Below are positions 42,720-54,300 of a stretch of 64,000 bases of DNA, piece by piece (position 1 is the first letter of the stretch; the number at the start of each line of letters is the position of its first letter). A model generated the notes under the pieces. The model was not told where the DNA came from. It did not search any database and was given only the letters and a program-made list of their open reading frames with translations. Source of the DNA: Rothia mucilaginosa. Its GTDB lineage: Bacteria > Actinomycetota > Actinomycetes > Actinomycetales > Micrococcaceae. A program made the translations under genes and the position numbers. The stretch is taken from NCBI RefSeq assembly GCF_001061665.1, contig NZ_JVSP01000014.1, positions 62,001-126,000 of the forward strand, given 5' to 3'.

Positions 42720-45700
42720 CTAGCGGTTATTCAGCACACGCACGTTGTAGCGGTGTAGGAACGCCGCCATCGCGCCACGCTCAATCGGCTGAACCGGGCG
42801 GAACGAACCATCCGGCCAACCCGTCGTAATCCGCTGATCGGCCAACCACGCAATCTCGCGGTAGAACTGGCTGCCGGTCGACACGTCGCTAAACGGCGAT
42901 ACCGCAGGAGCCGAATATGCCGGCGAACCCGCGTAACGGTAGAAGAACGCCGCCATCGCGTCACGGTTCACCGCATCATTCGGGCGGAACGTACCGTCAG
43001 ACCAGCCGGTCGTAATGCCGCGGGCGCGCATCCACTCAATCTCCTTGTAGAACGGGTGGTCGCGCGGCACATCCTTGAAGCTCGGGGTGCTCGGCGCGGT
43101 GAACTGCGGCGAACCCGCCATGCGGTAGAAGAACGCCGCCATCGCGCCGCGCTCCACCGAACCATTCGGGCGGAACGTGCCATCCGGGTAGCCGGTCGTA
43201 ATACGACGCTGAGCCAGCCAGTTAATGTCGTTCACGAACGGGTAATCCGCCGGAACATCCTTGAAATGCGCGCTCTCGGCGGGAGCCTCGGAGGACGACG
43301 ACACACGCAGAACCTGCGCACGCTCACCGGCCGCACCGTTCACGCCCGACAGGTCGCCGGTCGCGTTGTGCATGTGCAGGAACAGGGCAGAGCCCTTCGC
43401 CTCACCGCTGCGGTGCGCCACCAGGTTCGTGCCCGGTGCGTCCACGAACAGGTTCGGAACGCCCGCCGAATCGCCGCTGAACCACAGCGCCGGGGTGGCG
43501 TAGTTGAACGACACTGACTCGGTCGTATCCACCACGGTCGTGGCGGAGAACGCGCTCGCGGTGGTCACCGAGTACGAAATCTCGGTTGACTCAGCCTCGG
43601 GGTCCAGGCCCAGAACGCTCAGCGGAACACTCATCACCAGGGTGTTCGAATCCATGATGTTCGTATCGGTATCGCCCCAGGTGCCGTTCAGCGGGTACAG
43701 GGCGTTGGCGATTGCGTGCCACTTGCCGTCCAGGCCGCGCTGCGAAACCTTCACGAGCGGGTAGTCCAGGCCCTTCTCGCGCACCGTCTGCAGGCGGTAA
43801 TCGGTCGTGCCATCCTTATCGGTGTCGATGAAGACGTAGTAGGTGCCGCGCGGGGTCACCTCCGACCAGTTACCCCAGGTCGAAATACCGAAGGACAGCT
43901 GCGCCTGCGAGGTGTCCTGACCGGCAGCCTTCAGCGCCGCCACGTTCGAGGTGGCACCCACGTACTGCAGGTCCATGCGGGAATCCGAACCCACACCCAG
44001 CTTCGCGGTCGGGATGCGCGGGCTCGAAGCACCCAGCTCGAAGGCACCCAGCAGGGAGCGGTAACCGCCCTGATTCACGGCGGTGCCCTCAACGGACAGG
44101 CGCTGCTCCAACGCACCGGCGCCGTTCGAATCGAAGTGGATATCCGCACCGGCCACGCGCAGCGCGCTCACCGGCTTCGGGGCCACGTGCAGGGGCATAC
44201 GCAGGGTCTTCACCGCGGCCGAGGAATCAGCATCGGTCAGGATCAGGCGGCCCGAGGCGCTCGCAATGTACTGGCGGGCACCCGAAATGGTCACCATGCC
44301 GGTCGAGTAGTTCAGCGAATCCTGGGTCGGGTACATCGAGGGGTCGATGGTCTTCTCAAGCTTCGACGGGTCGATGCGCACCGTCACGGTGAACGTGGCG
44401 GTCTGGCCGGCACCCACAGACACCGACTGCGGGTAGGAGAACTCCACACCCGGGATGCTCGTGCTGCCGTCGTAAGATACGGCGTAGGTGTGCGCCACCG
44501 AATCGGTGTTCTCAACGCTCACACGGTGCTGCAGGGTCTGCACGCCGGCGTTCGGGGTGTACTCAACCACGCCGAAGGTATCCGAAACCTGCTCGGGGCG
44601 GGCGGCGTTGAACAGCATCACGCGGTCGGCCACCGCCGCACGCGTGTTGATGCGGCCGGTACCCACGCGGTCCACCGCGTAGGGGTTGCCCCAGGCATCC
44701 TGCATGCGGTGGTCGGCGGTGTTCATGATGGCGGTCTTAATCATGCGCGGGCCGTACTCCGGGTGCGCCTGCATAATCAGCGCCGCAACACCCGCCACGA
44801 ACGGCGTGGACATGGACGTACCGGTCTTTACGGTTGCCTCGGTACCGCCGCCAACCAGGATCGAGGAAATGTTCGTGCCCGGTGCCGCAACGTCCGGCTT
44901 CGTGATGCCGTGCGAGCCGTGCATACCGCGCGCGGTCGAGGTGTTCGCCTGATCCAGCTTGCCGTTCTGCACGCGAATCGACTCGCGCAGGTTCTCGCCG
45001 AGCTGCAGGGTCAGGTTGCCCGAATCAATCTGGGAGGAGAGGCGCTCCACCTGGCTCTTGGCCAGACGCACGCCCGGAATAGCGGAGTTGCCGCCGATGG
45101 CGGTGTCGCCCACCTCCGTGTCGGAGGCGATGACCACGCCGGTCGCGCCGGCAGCCTGCAGGTTATCGAAGCGCACGCGCGAACCGCAGGGGGCGGTGCC
45201 GTCGGCCTCAGCCCAGTCGATGAGGGCCCACTTGCCCTTCAGCGCCGCGGCCTCCTCCTCGGTGAAGGCCTCGCACGCGTAGCGGTTGCGGGTTGCGGCA
45301 CGCACCACGGTGCCGCGCAGCTGCTCCTCGGTCGCCTTCGAGTAGTCGAAGCTCACCGAGTAGTCGCCGTAGGTGTCCGCCTCGTTCGCGGGGGAGAGAA
45401 TCTTCACGCGATCCGCCATCTGGGTCGAACCAATCGAGTTCGCCACGGTCAGGCTGTAGGCGCTGGTGCCGGGGCCGCCCGAGTTGGAGTAGGTGTCACC
45501 CACGGCGTTGTAGTTGTTGGCGTTACCCGCCGCAACCACGGAGAGGATGCCCTCGCGGTAGAGGGAACCGACCGCGTAGTTCACGGTCTCGTCGAACACG
45601 CCGAACTCGTTGCCCAGCGACAGGTTCGCGATGTCGGCGCGGTCGGAGAAGTCGCCGTCATCGTTGGGATCGAGCACGCGGTCAAGGCCCAGGGGGACAA

Positions 45701-46757
45701 ACGCGGTGGTGCCCTTACAACCGAAGATGCGCAGGCCAATCAGCTGAGCCTCCGGTGCGGAGCCCGGGCCGATCTTCATGTCCTTGAGCTGCTCCTCGGT
45801 GAGCTTGGAGTAGTCGCCGCGGAAGGTCGAGCCATCCGCGTTCACGCCGTAGCCCGCCGCGGTACCGGCCACATGGCTACCGTGGCCGCCGCAGTCCAGC
45901 GGGTTCGCGTCCGGGTGGGGAGTGGAAGTCTCCTTCTTAGCGGAGTTGTAGTCGTCACCGACCAGGTCGTAGCCGCCCAGGAACTTCTTCGGGTCGTAGG
46001 TGCCCTCGGGAATCGTGTCGGAGGCTTTTGCCTTCTCGTAGGCCTCCTTAGTGCCGGGGCCGCCCAAATCGGCGTGAGTGTAGTCGATGCCGGTATCGAG
46101 CACCACAATCTTCACGCCCTTACCGGTGTAGCCGGTGGAGGCGGTGTTCTGCGCGTGCTGCTGAGCCCACACGGAGAGCGTGTCGGTATCGAGCACGGAA
46201 CCGGTGTTCTGCGGCGCCATGTCCTCAATGATGCTGATGCGCTCAACATCGGAACGGTTCGCCAGCGCGCGAATCTGCTCGACGTTACCGTAGAGCGCCA
46301 CGCCGCGCATCGTGTTGTGGGTGGTGTACAGAACCTGCGCGCCGGATTCCTTCGCGGCGGAGGCGCCCTGCTGCTGCACGCTGGCGCGGATTGCCTGCAC
46401 CTGTGCTTGCGCGTTTACGGGGGCCTGCGCGCGGGAGCGGACCGCATCCGGCTGGGTCTGCGCGTACGCACCCTGACCCTTGAAGCGCACGAACACGGCG
46501 CGTTCGCCGGTTGCGCCGTCCAGGCTGGGGGAGAGCACCTCGGTCGGGTTCGGCGTCTCGGCGGATGCGCTACGCGGCGCATCCACGTCACCGCGCACCA
46601 CGCCGGGTGCGGCGTACGCCTGGGTTCCGAAGGGTAGGGAAGTCAGCCCGAGGGTCAGGCCCAGCACTAGGGCGCCACAGCCGCGGGCTACGCGCCGAAG
46701 TCCTCGCGGTGGCCGCGAACCCTTCGGAGCGGGGGTAGCTTCAGGGAGAATAGCCAC
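42720..46757 (-). CDS. Secreted S8 subtilase with PA domain and three SLH repeats (copy 1)
   Basis: GTG 46757 follows AAGGAG. The protein has 1345 residues. Order: signal peptide (about 1-50), I9-type propeptide (about 85-180, ending near SDVERISII), S8 domain with Asp221 (VVLDTGIDYTHAD), His292 (GGHGSHVAGT) and Ser in GTSMSTPFVAG near residue 650, interrupted by a PA insertion (GSRVRFDNLQAAGATGVVIA). Fn3-like and beta-rich modules follow, with a calcium-type DTDKDGTTD stretch, then three SLH repeats (about 1165-1340; each has ITTGYPDGTFRP or ITTGWxDGxFRP). It should be a surface-bound protease acting on host or microbial proteins. It is the last of three paralogous genes in tandem. Confidence 0.95.
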   Translation of the reverse strand: MAILPEATPAPKGSRPPRGLRRVARGCGALVLGLTLGLTSLPFGTQAYAAPGVVRGDVDAPRSASAETPNPTEVLSPSLDGATGERAVFVRFKGQGAYAQTQPDAVRSRAQAPVNAQAQVQAIRASVQQQGASAAKESGAQVLYTTHNTMRGVALYGNVEQIRALANRSDVERISIIEDMAPQNTGSVLDTDTLSVWAQQHAQNTASTGYTGKGVKIVVLDTGIDYTHADLGGPGTKEAYEKAKASDTIPEGTYDPKKFLGGYDLVGDDYNSAKKETSTPHPDANPLDCGGHGSHVAGTAAGYGVNADGSTFRGDYSKLTEEQLKDMKIGPGSAPEAQLIGLRIFGCKGTTAFVPLGLDRVLDPNDDGDFSDRADIANLSLGNEFGVFDETVNYAVGSLYREGILSVVAAGNANNYNAVGDTYSNSGGPGTSAYSLTVANSIGSTQMADRVKILSPANEADTYGDYSVSFDYSKATEEQLRGTVVRAATRNRYACEAFTEEEAAALKGKWALIDWAEADGTAPCGSRVRFDNLQAAGATGVVIASDTEVGDTAIGGNSAIPGVRLAKSQVERLSSQIDSGNLTLQLGENLRESIRVQNGKLDQANTSTARGMHGSHGITKPDVAAPGTNISSILVGGGTEATVKTGTSMSTPFVAGVAALIMQAHPEYGPRMIKTAIMNTADHRMQDAWGNPYAVDRVGTGRINTRAAVADRVMLFNAARPEQVSDTFGVVEYTPNAGVQTLQHRVSVENTDSVAHTYAVSYDGSTSIPGVEFSYPQSVSVGAGQTATFTVTVRIDPSKLEKTIDPSMYPTQDSLNYSTGMVTISGARQYIASASGRLILTDADSSAAVKTLRMPLHVAPKPVSALRVAGADIHFDSNGAGALEQRLSVEGTAVNQGGYRSLLGAFELGASSPRIPTAKLGVGSDSRMDLQYVGATSNVAALKAAGQDTSQAQLSFGISTWGNWSEVTPRGTYYVFIDTDKDGTTDYRLQTVREKGLDYPLVKVSQRGLDGKWHAIANALYPLNGTWGDTDTNIMDSNTLVMSVPLSVLGLDPEAESTEISYSVTTASAFSATTVVDTTESVSFNYATPALWFSGDSAGVPNLFVDAPGTNLVAHRSGEAKGSALFLHMHNATGDLSGVNGAAGERAQVLRVSSSSEAPAESAHFKDVPADYPFVNDINWLAQRRITTGYPDGTFRPNGSVERGAMAAFFYRMAGSPQFTAPSTPSFKDVPRDHPFYKEIEWMRARGITTGWSDGTFRPNDAVNRDAMAAFFYRYAGSPAYSAPAVSPFSDVSTGSQFYREIAWLADQRITTGWPDGSFRPVQPIERGAMAAFLHRYNVRVLNNR

Positions 46758-47094
46758 TGGATGCTCCTTGATTCTCTTGTAATGGTGTGTTTCTAGGGGT
46801 CTTCGGCCCGTGCTTCAACGACGGGGTTCAAGCGGGCGCTGAAAGAACCCTCACCATTGTCTCAAGGAGATGGGTGTTTAACCTAGTCAGACTCGTGAAA
46901 CACCGCGGTGCGGAACGTAACAACGGCGAGGGGGCCGTACCGGGCAGCATTGCTGCACGCGGTACGACCCCCTCGCCCTTGACCAGAATCAGCCGTGACC
47001 GGAACCAGCCGTGACTCACCGGCACCTCAGCCGGGGCGGCATCCCGGCCCACGCGGTGAGCCGGTCAGCCAGTCAGCCGGTCAGCCGGGCCTCA
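46758..47094. other. Intergenic region between subtilase copies 1 and 2
   Basis: It contains the copy-2 terminator at 46925-46977 and, to its left, the presumed promoter of copy 1 (46780-46920). No ORF with a ribosome site was seen. Confidence 0.45.
46925..46977 (-). terminator. Long terminator hairpin after subtilase copy 2
   Basis: GGCGAGGGGGCCGTACC with GCAGC pairs with GCTGC and GGTACGACCCCCTCGCC, a stem of over 20 bp with minor mismatches. Confidence 0.85.
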
Positions 47095-50000
47095 CTACTG
47101 GTCGGCGCTGTACCCCAGCACGCTCGTGCCGTAACGGAACACGAACGCCGCCATAGCGTCGCGGTGCACCGGCTCCACCGGGCGGAACGAACCATCGGGC
47201 CAGCCGGTGGTCACGCCCTGCGAGGCCAGCCAGCTGATCTCGCGGTAGAACAGGTTATCCGTCGAAACGTCCGTGAAACGGGCCTGGGCGGGAGCCTCGT
47301 ACGCGGGCGAGCCGGCGTAACGGTAGAAGAACGCGGCCATCGAGTCACGGTTCACCGAGGAATCGGGGCGGAACGTGCCGTCCGACCAGCCGGTCGTGAT
47401 GCCCTGGGCCTTCATCCACTCAATCTCCTTGTAGTAGGGGTGGTTGAGTGGAACGTCCTTGAAGCTGGGCGTACTCGGGGCGGTGAACTGCGGCGAGCCG
47501 CTCATGCGGTAGAAGTACGCGGCCATGGTGGCGCGGTCCATGTTGTTCAGCGGACGGAAGGTGCCGTCCGGGTAGCCGCGGTCAATCTGGTGCGAGGCAA
47601 TCCAGGTGATTTCGCGGTAGAACTGGTTCTCCGCCGGAACGTCGGTGAAGCGTGCCTCGTGGATGGTACGCGGAACGTCCACGACCTGCGCGCGGTCACC
47701 GTCGGCGACACCCTGCTGGGTCGTGCGGCCGCTCAGGTCGCCGGTGCCGTTGTGCAGGTGCAGGAACAGAGCCTGACGCTCCTTGTTGTTGTTCTTGCGG
47801 TGAACGGTCAGCTGACCGCCGTCGCGGTCCACGAACAGGCCGGGTACGCCCGACTCCTCACCGGTGAACCACACACCGGGGTTGAACGGGGAGAAGGTGA
47901 TCGCATCCGTCGCATCGACGTAGGCGTTGCCCTCGTTGTACCAGGTGTCGGTCTGTACCGTGTACTTGATGCTCTGAGCCTTCTCAGCGGTCAGGCCCAG
48001 GTCCTTCAGCGGTACACCCAGAATCATGGTGTTGGTGTCCATGATGTTGGTGTCGGTGTCGCCCCAGGCGCTGTTCAGCGGGTAGCGAGCCACCACGGTG
48101 GATGCGTTACCGGAGATGGACCAGACCTTCACCAGCGGGTAGTCCAGACCCTTCTCTCGGGTTACCTCGAGCGTGTAGTCGGCCTTCGAATCGCCGGTGG
48201 TGTCGATCTGCACCTGTACCTGACGGCCCCAGTGCATGCTGTCCCAGGTGCCCCAGGTCGAAATACCGAAGAACAGAGAACCATCGTTCGGGTTCTTGCC
48301 GGCAGCCTTCAACGCCGGAGCATCCGAGGCGGCACCCACATACTGCAGGTCAACAGCCTGGTTCGAGGGCAGCTTCAGCTGGCCGGTCGGAATACGGCCG
48401 CTGACCGCGCCCAGCTCAAACGCACCCAGCAGCGAACGGTAACCGCCCTGGTTCAGGGTCGTACCGCGCAGAGTCACCGTGGACTCCTTATCGGCAATGC
48501 CCTTGTAATCAATACGGGACGCATCAACACGCATCTTCGAGACGGGCTTCGGAGCCACGTGAATCGACTGGCGGATTGCCTCGCGGCCATTCTCAGAGAA
48601 AATCAGGCGACCAGAAGCGCTCGCAATGTACTGGCGCTTGCCGGCAATCAGAGTCTTACCGGTCGTCCAGTCCTGAGCGACCTGGTCGGCGCTCATCGCC
48701 GGGTCCATGGTCTTCTCCAGCTTGGAGGGGTCGATGCGCACGGTCACGGTCACGTTCTTACGCTCACCGGCACCCACGCTCACCTGCTGCGGGTAGGAGT
48801 ACTCCACACCCGGGATGGTCGTGCTTGCCTCGTAGCTCAGAGTGTAGGTGTGAGCCTGCGAATCGGTGTTGTCCAGAACGATTTCACGCTGAACAGTCTG
48901 AATACCCGAATCAGGGGTGTACTCCAGCACACCAAACGCGGTCGAAACACGCTCGGGGGTCTTCGCATCGTACGCAATAACCTTCGCGTCCACGGCGGCG
49001 CGAGCATTCACCATGCCCGTACCCACACGATCCACCGCGTACTGCGCACCCTGCTCATTCTTGATCGGGGTGGACGCGCCGTTCATCAGCGCAGCCTTAA
49101 TCATCTGCGGGTTGTAATCCTGATGCGCCTGCATCACCAGGGCGGCGATACCGGTCACGTGCGGGGTCGCCATGGAGGTACCGGTGAAGGAAACACCCTT
49201 ATTACCCGTGCCCACAGCGGCAGACACAATCTCAGTACCCGGTGCCGCAAGGTCAGGCTTAATGAAGCCATCGGAGCCGTGCTGACCGCGAGCGCTCGAG
49301 GAATTCAAATCAAAAGCGTGCGAGTGAGGACCGCGGCCCGAAGCCTTGTAGTCCAGGTTCATCTCGACGGTCACCGGACCGGCAGCCAGAGCCTTCTCCA
49401 GGTCCTTCGTCGAAGAAGCAGTCAGACGCAGACCCGGAATGGTCGTATTACCACCAATGCCGATCGTGTAGCGCTCAGCCTTACCGGCCATCACCACGCC
49501 AACACCGCCGGCAGCCTGAACGTTATCGAAACGCACCTTCGAACCGCACGGGAACGACAAGTCGTCCTGATCCCACTCGAAGTAAACCCACTTACCCTTC
49601 AGGGCCTTCGCCTCTTCAGCGGTGAAAGCCTCGCAAGCGTAACGGTTACGCTTCGGCGCGGCAACAACCTCGCCGCGCAACTGATCAGCGGACGCCTTCG
49701 AATAATCGAAGTTCACCGAATAATCACCCTGCAACCACTCCAAACCAGTCTTCGTGGTCACGCGGGCACGGTCAATCGGCTGAGTGGAGCCGTAGGCGTT
49801 CGCCACCGACAGCGCCGCAGCAGCATTCGCCGGGCTACCCGAATCGGAGTAGGTGTCACCCACACCGTTGTAGTTATTGGCGTTACCGGCAGCAGCCACA
49901 GTGAACACACCCTGGCGCGCCATCGTATCAATCATGTACGACTCAGGGTCGTCAGCCGGGGCGAACTCGCCACCGAGCGACAGGTTCACAATGTCGGCGC

Positions 50001-51081
50001 GGTCAGAGAAATCACCGTCACCATTCGGGTCCATCACGGTATCGAGCGCCTTCATCACAACACTCGAATTGCCGTAGCAACCGAACACACGAATCGCCAA
50101 AATCTGAGCCTCAGGAGCAGTACCGGGGCCAATGGACATGCCCTTCAGCTGCTCCTCCGTCAGGTTCTTGTAATCGCCACGGTAAGTCGTACCGTTCGCC
50201 GTCACACCATAACCGGCGGCAGTACCCGCCACGTGCGTGCCGTGACCGCCAGAACCGAAACCATCCGGGCGGCAATCCAGCGGGTTATTATCCGGCTGCG
50301 GAGTCGACTTCTCAGCCACCGACGCATTGTAGTCATCACCGACCAAGTCAATGCCGCCAATGAACTTATTACGATCAATCAGGCCCGAATCAGCGGACGG
50401 AAGCTCCGTCATGGCCTTGGCCTTCAGATAGGCGTCCACGGTTCCGGGGCCGCCAAAGTCGGCGTGAGTGTAGTCCACGCCCGAGTCGACGATCGCAATC
50501 TTCACGCCCTTACCCGTGTACCCCGTGTGATCGCGGGTCCAGGTGGCGAGGGTCTTCGTGTCGATCTCGCTGCCGGAGTTCATGCGCTCCTTCGCGATAA
50601 TCGGCGAAATACGCTCCACATCAGGGCGCTCCGCCAACGCACGAATCTGCGCAGCATCACCAGTAATCGCCGCACCACGCATCGCATTATGCGTGGTGTA
50701 CATCAGTTTAGAACCAGAAGCAGCCGCCACAGACTGAGCCTGCGACTGCACCTGGGCTGCAATAGCCTGCACCTGCGCCTGACGGTTCGCCGGCGCCTCC
50801 TTACGTGCCAGAACAGCCGCGGACTGGGTCTGCTCAAATGCACCCTTGCCCTTGAACTGCACATACACGGTGATCTGGCCTTCAGCCTTCTGCAGGCCCG
50901 GGCTGATACGCGAGGCAGCGTCACCGGATGCGCTCGCAGTGCTTCCTTCGACCTGCTGGGGGCTCTGAGCGTGAGCTGCAGAGAAAGTGGCGGGAACGCC
51001 GAGAGTAAGGGCAAGAGCCGCACTCAAACCGGTCGCACCGACAGCCTTCATTCTGCGGCGTGGCGCATGAGGCGTTGTCAT
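47095..51081 (-). CDS. Secreted S8 subtilase with PA domain and three SLH repeats (copy 2)
   Basis: ATG 51081 is preceded by GAAGGAGG; the frame is open to 51306 but without signal-like sequence. The protein has 1328 residues. The signal peptide is MTTPHAPRRRMKAVGATGLS and following, ending AHA. Propeptide, then S8 triad: Asp in AIVDSGVDYTHAD, His in GSGGHGTHVAG, Ser in FTGTSMATPHVTG. The PA insertion (CGSKVRFDNVQAAGGVGVVM), beta-rich modules with DTTGDSKADY, and three SLH repeats (ITWIASHQIDRGYPDGTFRP first) follow. The first SLH repeat differs most from those of copies 1 and 3. The role should resemble that of its neighbours, with different cleavage preference or regulation. It has its own terminator and a 246-bp upstream gap, so it is probably transcribed alone. 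Confidence 0.95.
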   Translation of the reverse strand: MTTPHAPRRRMKAVGATGLSAALALTLGVPATFSAAHAQSPQQVEGSTASASGDAASRISPGLQKAEGQITVYVQFKGKGAFEQTQSAAVLARKEAPANRQAQVQAIAAQVQSQAQSVAAASGSKLMYTTHNAMRGAAITGDAAQIRALAERPDVERISPIIAKERMNSGSEIDTKTLATWTRDHTGYTGKGVKIAIVDSGVDYTHADFGGPGTVDAYLKAKAMTELPSADSGLIDRNKFIGGIDLVGDDYNASVAEKSTPQPDNNPLDCRPDGFGSGGHGTHVAGTAAGYGVTANGTTYRGDYKNLTEEQLKGMSIGPGTAPEAQILAIRVFGCYGNSSVVMKALDTVMDPNGDGDFSDRADIVNLSLGGEFAPADDPESYMIDTMARQGVFTVAAAGNANNYNGVGDTYSDSGSPANAAAALSVANAYGSTQPIDRARVTTKTGLEWLQGDYSVNFDYSKASADQLRGEVVAAPKRNRYACEAFTAEEAKALKGKWVYFEWDQDDLSFPCGSKVRFDNVQAAGGVGVVMAGKAERYTIGIGGNTTIPGLRLTASSTKDLEKALAAGPVTVEMNLDYKASGRGPHSHAFDLNSSSARGQHGSDGFIKPDLAAPGTEIVSAAVGTGNKGVSFTGTSMATPHVTGIAALVMQAHQDYNPQMIKAALMNGASTPIKNEQGAQYAVDRVGTGMVNARAAVDAKVIAYDAKTPERVSTAFGVLEYTPDSGIQTVQREIVLDNTDSQAHTYTLSYEASTTIPGVEYSYPQQVSVGAGERKNVTVTVRIDPSKLEKTMDPAMSADQVAQDWTTGKTLIAGKRQYIASASGRLIFSENGREAIRQSIHVAPKPVSKMRVDASRIDYKGIADKESTVTLRGTTLNQGGYRSLLGAFELGAVSGRIPTGQLKLPSNQAVDLQYVGAASDAPALKAAGKNPNDGSLFFGISTWGTWDSMHWGRQVQVQIDTTGDSKADYTLEVTREKGLDYPLVKVWSISGNASTVVARYPLNSAWGDTDTNIMDTNTMILGVPLKDLGLTAEKAQSIKYTVQTDTWYNEGNAYVDATDAITFSPFNPGVWFTGEESGVPGLFVDRDGGQLTVHRKNNNKERQALFLHLHNGTGDLSGRTTQQGVADGDRAQVVDVPRTIHEARFTDVPAENQFYREITWIASHQIDRGYPDGTFRPLNNMDRATMAAYFYRMSGSPQFTAPSTPSFKDVPLNHPYYKEIEWMKAQGITTGWSDGTFRPDSSVNRDSMAAFFYRYAGSPAYEAPAQARFTDVSTDNLFYREISWLASQGVTTGWPDGSFRPVEPVHRDAMAAFVFRYGTSVLGYSADQ

Positions 51082-51263
51082 GGAATCCTCCTTCGGATTT
51101 TCTATTTTTCGATAGTGCTGTGTGCTCTGTGGTTGTGTATCGGTGATGCGCGGAGGCGGCCCCACCGGCAGACGACGAGTGAGTGCATCCGCCGGTGAAA
51201 CCGCCACCAAAACTTGAGAGGTTCCGGGATTTTCAGGCCCCGGACCCTGCCGGTTCCAGGTAT

Positions 51264-51293
51264 CCCTCCCACCCCATGCAGGAGGTGGGAGGG
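51264..51293 (-). terminator. Terminator of subtilase copy 3
   Basis: CCCTCCCACC pairs with GGTGGGAGGG around 10 bases, about 35 bp after the stop of the minus-strand gene. Confidence 0.75.
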
Positions 51294-51327
51294 GGACCCG
51301 AACCATTCGCTACCGGTTAGCTACCGT

Positions 51328-54300
51328 CTAGCGTCCGGCGAGGTTCGCCACCTTCTCGCTGTAGCGGTAGATGAACGCCGCCATCGCATCGCGGGCGATG
51401 GGGGTCACCGGGCGGTAGGTGCCGTCGGGCCAACCGGTGCTGATGCCGGTTGATGCCAGCCAGGTGATTTCGCGATAGAACTGGCTATCGGCGGGCACAT
51501 CCTTGAACGGGCTGGTCACGGGCAGATCAACGTGCGGCGAGCCGGCGTAGCGGTAGAAGAACGCCGCCATCGCATCGCGGTTGACCGGTGCGTTCGGGCG
51601 GAACGTGCCGTCCGACCAGCCGGTCGTGATGCCGCGGGCCTTCATCCACTCAATCTCCTTGTAGAAGGGGTGGGTGGTCGGCACATCCGAGAAGCTGGGC
51701 GTGCTCGGGGCGGTGAACTGCGGCGAGCCTGCCATGCGGTAGAAGAACGCCGCCATCGCGCCGCGCTCAACGGACTCCAACGGGCGGTAGGTGCCGTCCG
51801 GGTAGCCGGTGGTGATGCGACGCTGAGCCAGCCACGAAATCTCGGTGTAGAACTGGTCACCGGACTTCACGTCGGTGAAGCGGGACGGGGTGATGTACTC
51901 GTCCTGCTGTTCCTTGACGTTCAGCACCTCGGCGCGGTCGCCGGTTGCGCCGTTCACGCCCGAGAGGTCGCCGGTGCCGTTGTGCAGGTGCAGCAGCAGT
52001 GCCTTTGCGGGGGTGCCGGATTCGCCGAGCGCGGGGAGGGCGTCGGCGGAGCGGTGCGCCTCAAGGGAGCTACCGGGGGCGTCCGGGAAGAGGCCTGCCA
52101 CGGAGGAGGAGTCGCCGCTGAACCACAGCTTGGGGCTGAAGGGGCGGTACTTGATCCAGCCGGTTTCGCTGACGTTGCCCCACTCGTACTGGGTGGTGGC
52201 GCTGACGCGGTACTGGATGTCCGGGTTGTTGGCGCTGGTCAGGCCCAGGTCCTTGAGGGGTGCACCCATCACGAGGGTGTTGGTGTCCATCATGTTGGTG
52301 TCCGTATCGCCCCAGGCGCCGTTGAGCGGGTAGTAGGCGAGCTCGACGAGGCTACCGTTCTTGTAGCCGTAGAGGCGAACCAGCGGGAAGTCCAGGCCCT
52401 TGGCGCGGTCGGTGACCAGCTTGTAGTCGGCGCGGTTGTTGCCGTCGGTGTCAATCTCCACGGTGAAGGTGTTCTCGTAGGAGACAACATCCCAGTTGGC
52501 CCAGGTGGAGATGCCGAAGCGCAGGGTACCGTCGTCGGCGTTACCGCCGGCTGCCTTCAGCGCGGGAGCATCCGAGGAAGCACCCACGTACTGCAGGTTC
52601 GCCTTGACGTTGCTGTTCAGCGACAGGGAGGTGGGGGCCACGCGGTCCACGCTCGCACCGTACTCGAAGGCGCCGAGCAGGGAGCGGTAGCCGCCCTTGT
52701 TGACCTCGGTGCCCTTGAGGGCGACGGGGGTCTTCTGCCAGCCGGTGTCTGCCTTCTGAGCCTCTTCGCTAGAGGGCTTCTGAGAGAAGGTCAGGGTGCG
52801 GTCGGCGGCGTGCATGGTGCTGACGGACTTGGGGGCCACGTGGATGGGCACGCGCAGGTTCTGGCCGTTGTCCTCGGCGAGAACGAGTCGGCCGGAGGCG
52901 CTGGCGATGTACTGGCGGTACTGCGCCGGCACGGTTTCAACGCCGGTGTAGTAGTCGGTCGCGTTCTGGGTGACGTCTGCCGCGGGGTCGCGGGTCTTTT
53001 CCAGCTTGGACGGGTCGATGCGCACGCTCAGGGTGAAGTTCTTGGTTTCACCGGGTGCCAGCGTCACGGACTCGGGGAACGAGTATTCCACTCCGGGAAT
53101 ATTGGTGCTGGGGGCGTAGGACAGCGCGTAGGTGTGCGCGGCGGAATCGGTGTTCTCCACCGTCACCTCGCGGGTGAGAGTCTGAACGCCGGCATCCGGG
53201 GCGTACTCGAGCACGCCGAAGCTCACCGAGGTCGTGTTCGGGCTCTGGGCGTTGTAGGCCAGGGACTTCGACTGCACAGCCGCAAGGGTGTCCACGCGTC
53301 CGGCACCCACGCGGTCCACCGCGTAGACGTCACCGGATTCGGTGCGCACATCGTGGGTTGCGGTGTTGACGAGGGCCGACTTGACCTGTGCGGGGGTGTA
53401 GCTCGGGTGGCTCTGAATGACCAGGGCCGCGGAACCGGTCACGTAGGGGGCGGCCATGGAGGTGCCGCTGAAGGTCACGGAGCCGTTACCGGTCGCCACC
53501 GCCGCGGAGGTGATGTACGAACCGGGCGCCGCAATGTCGGGCTTGGTGTAGCCATAGCTGCCGTGGAAACCGCGGGCACTCATGGGGTTCAGCTGATCCA
53601 GCTTATCGGTGTCCACGCGCAGGGAGGACTTCAGCTCGTTGCCGAGGCGCACGGTCAGGGGCTTACCTGCCGCTTCTGCTGCGGTGATCTGTGCACGCAG
53701 GTCCTTAGCGGCGGATGCTGCCAGGCGGAAACCGGGCAGGGTCTCGTTACCGGCAATACCCAGGCCGGGCTCCTCGTCATTGCCTGCAAGCAGCACGCCC
53801 TTGGCGCCTGCCGCCTGCAGGTTGTCGAAGCGCACCTTGGAGCCGCAGGCGAGTTCACCGTCATCTTTAGCCCAGTCGATGAGCACCCACTTGCCCTTTA
53901 CAGCTGCCGCTTCGTCGGCGCTGAGGGCGTTGCAGGCGTAGCGGTTGTTCTCGGAGATTGCGGTGAGTTCACCGGTGAATTCCTTGCTACCTGCCTGTGC
54001 CCAGGGGTAGGAGACGCTGTAGTCGCCGCGTACCTTGCGGGTGGTGCCGGTGGCGGGGTCGGTCAGTTCTGCCGCATCCACGGCGCGGGTGGAGCCGTAG
54101 GCGTTAGCTACGGTGATTGCGCTGGCTGCGGTGGCGGGGTGACCGGAGTTGGAGTAGGTGTCGCCGCGCAGGCTGTAGTCGTTGGCGTTACCCGCGGAGA
54201 TCACGGAGAGCACGCCGGCGCGGGTGAGCGCGTCAACGGCGTAGGCTTCGGGGTCGTCCTGCGGGGAGAATTCGCCGCCGAGGGACATGTTGACCACGTT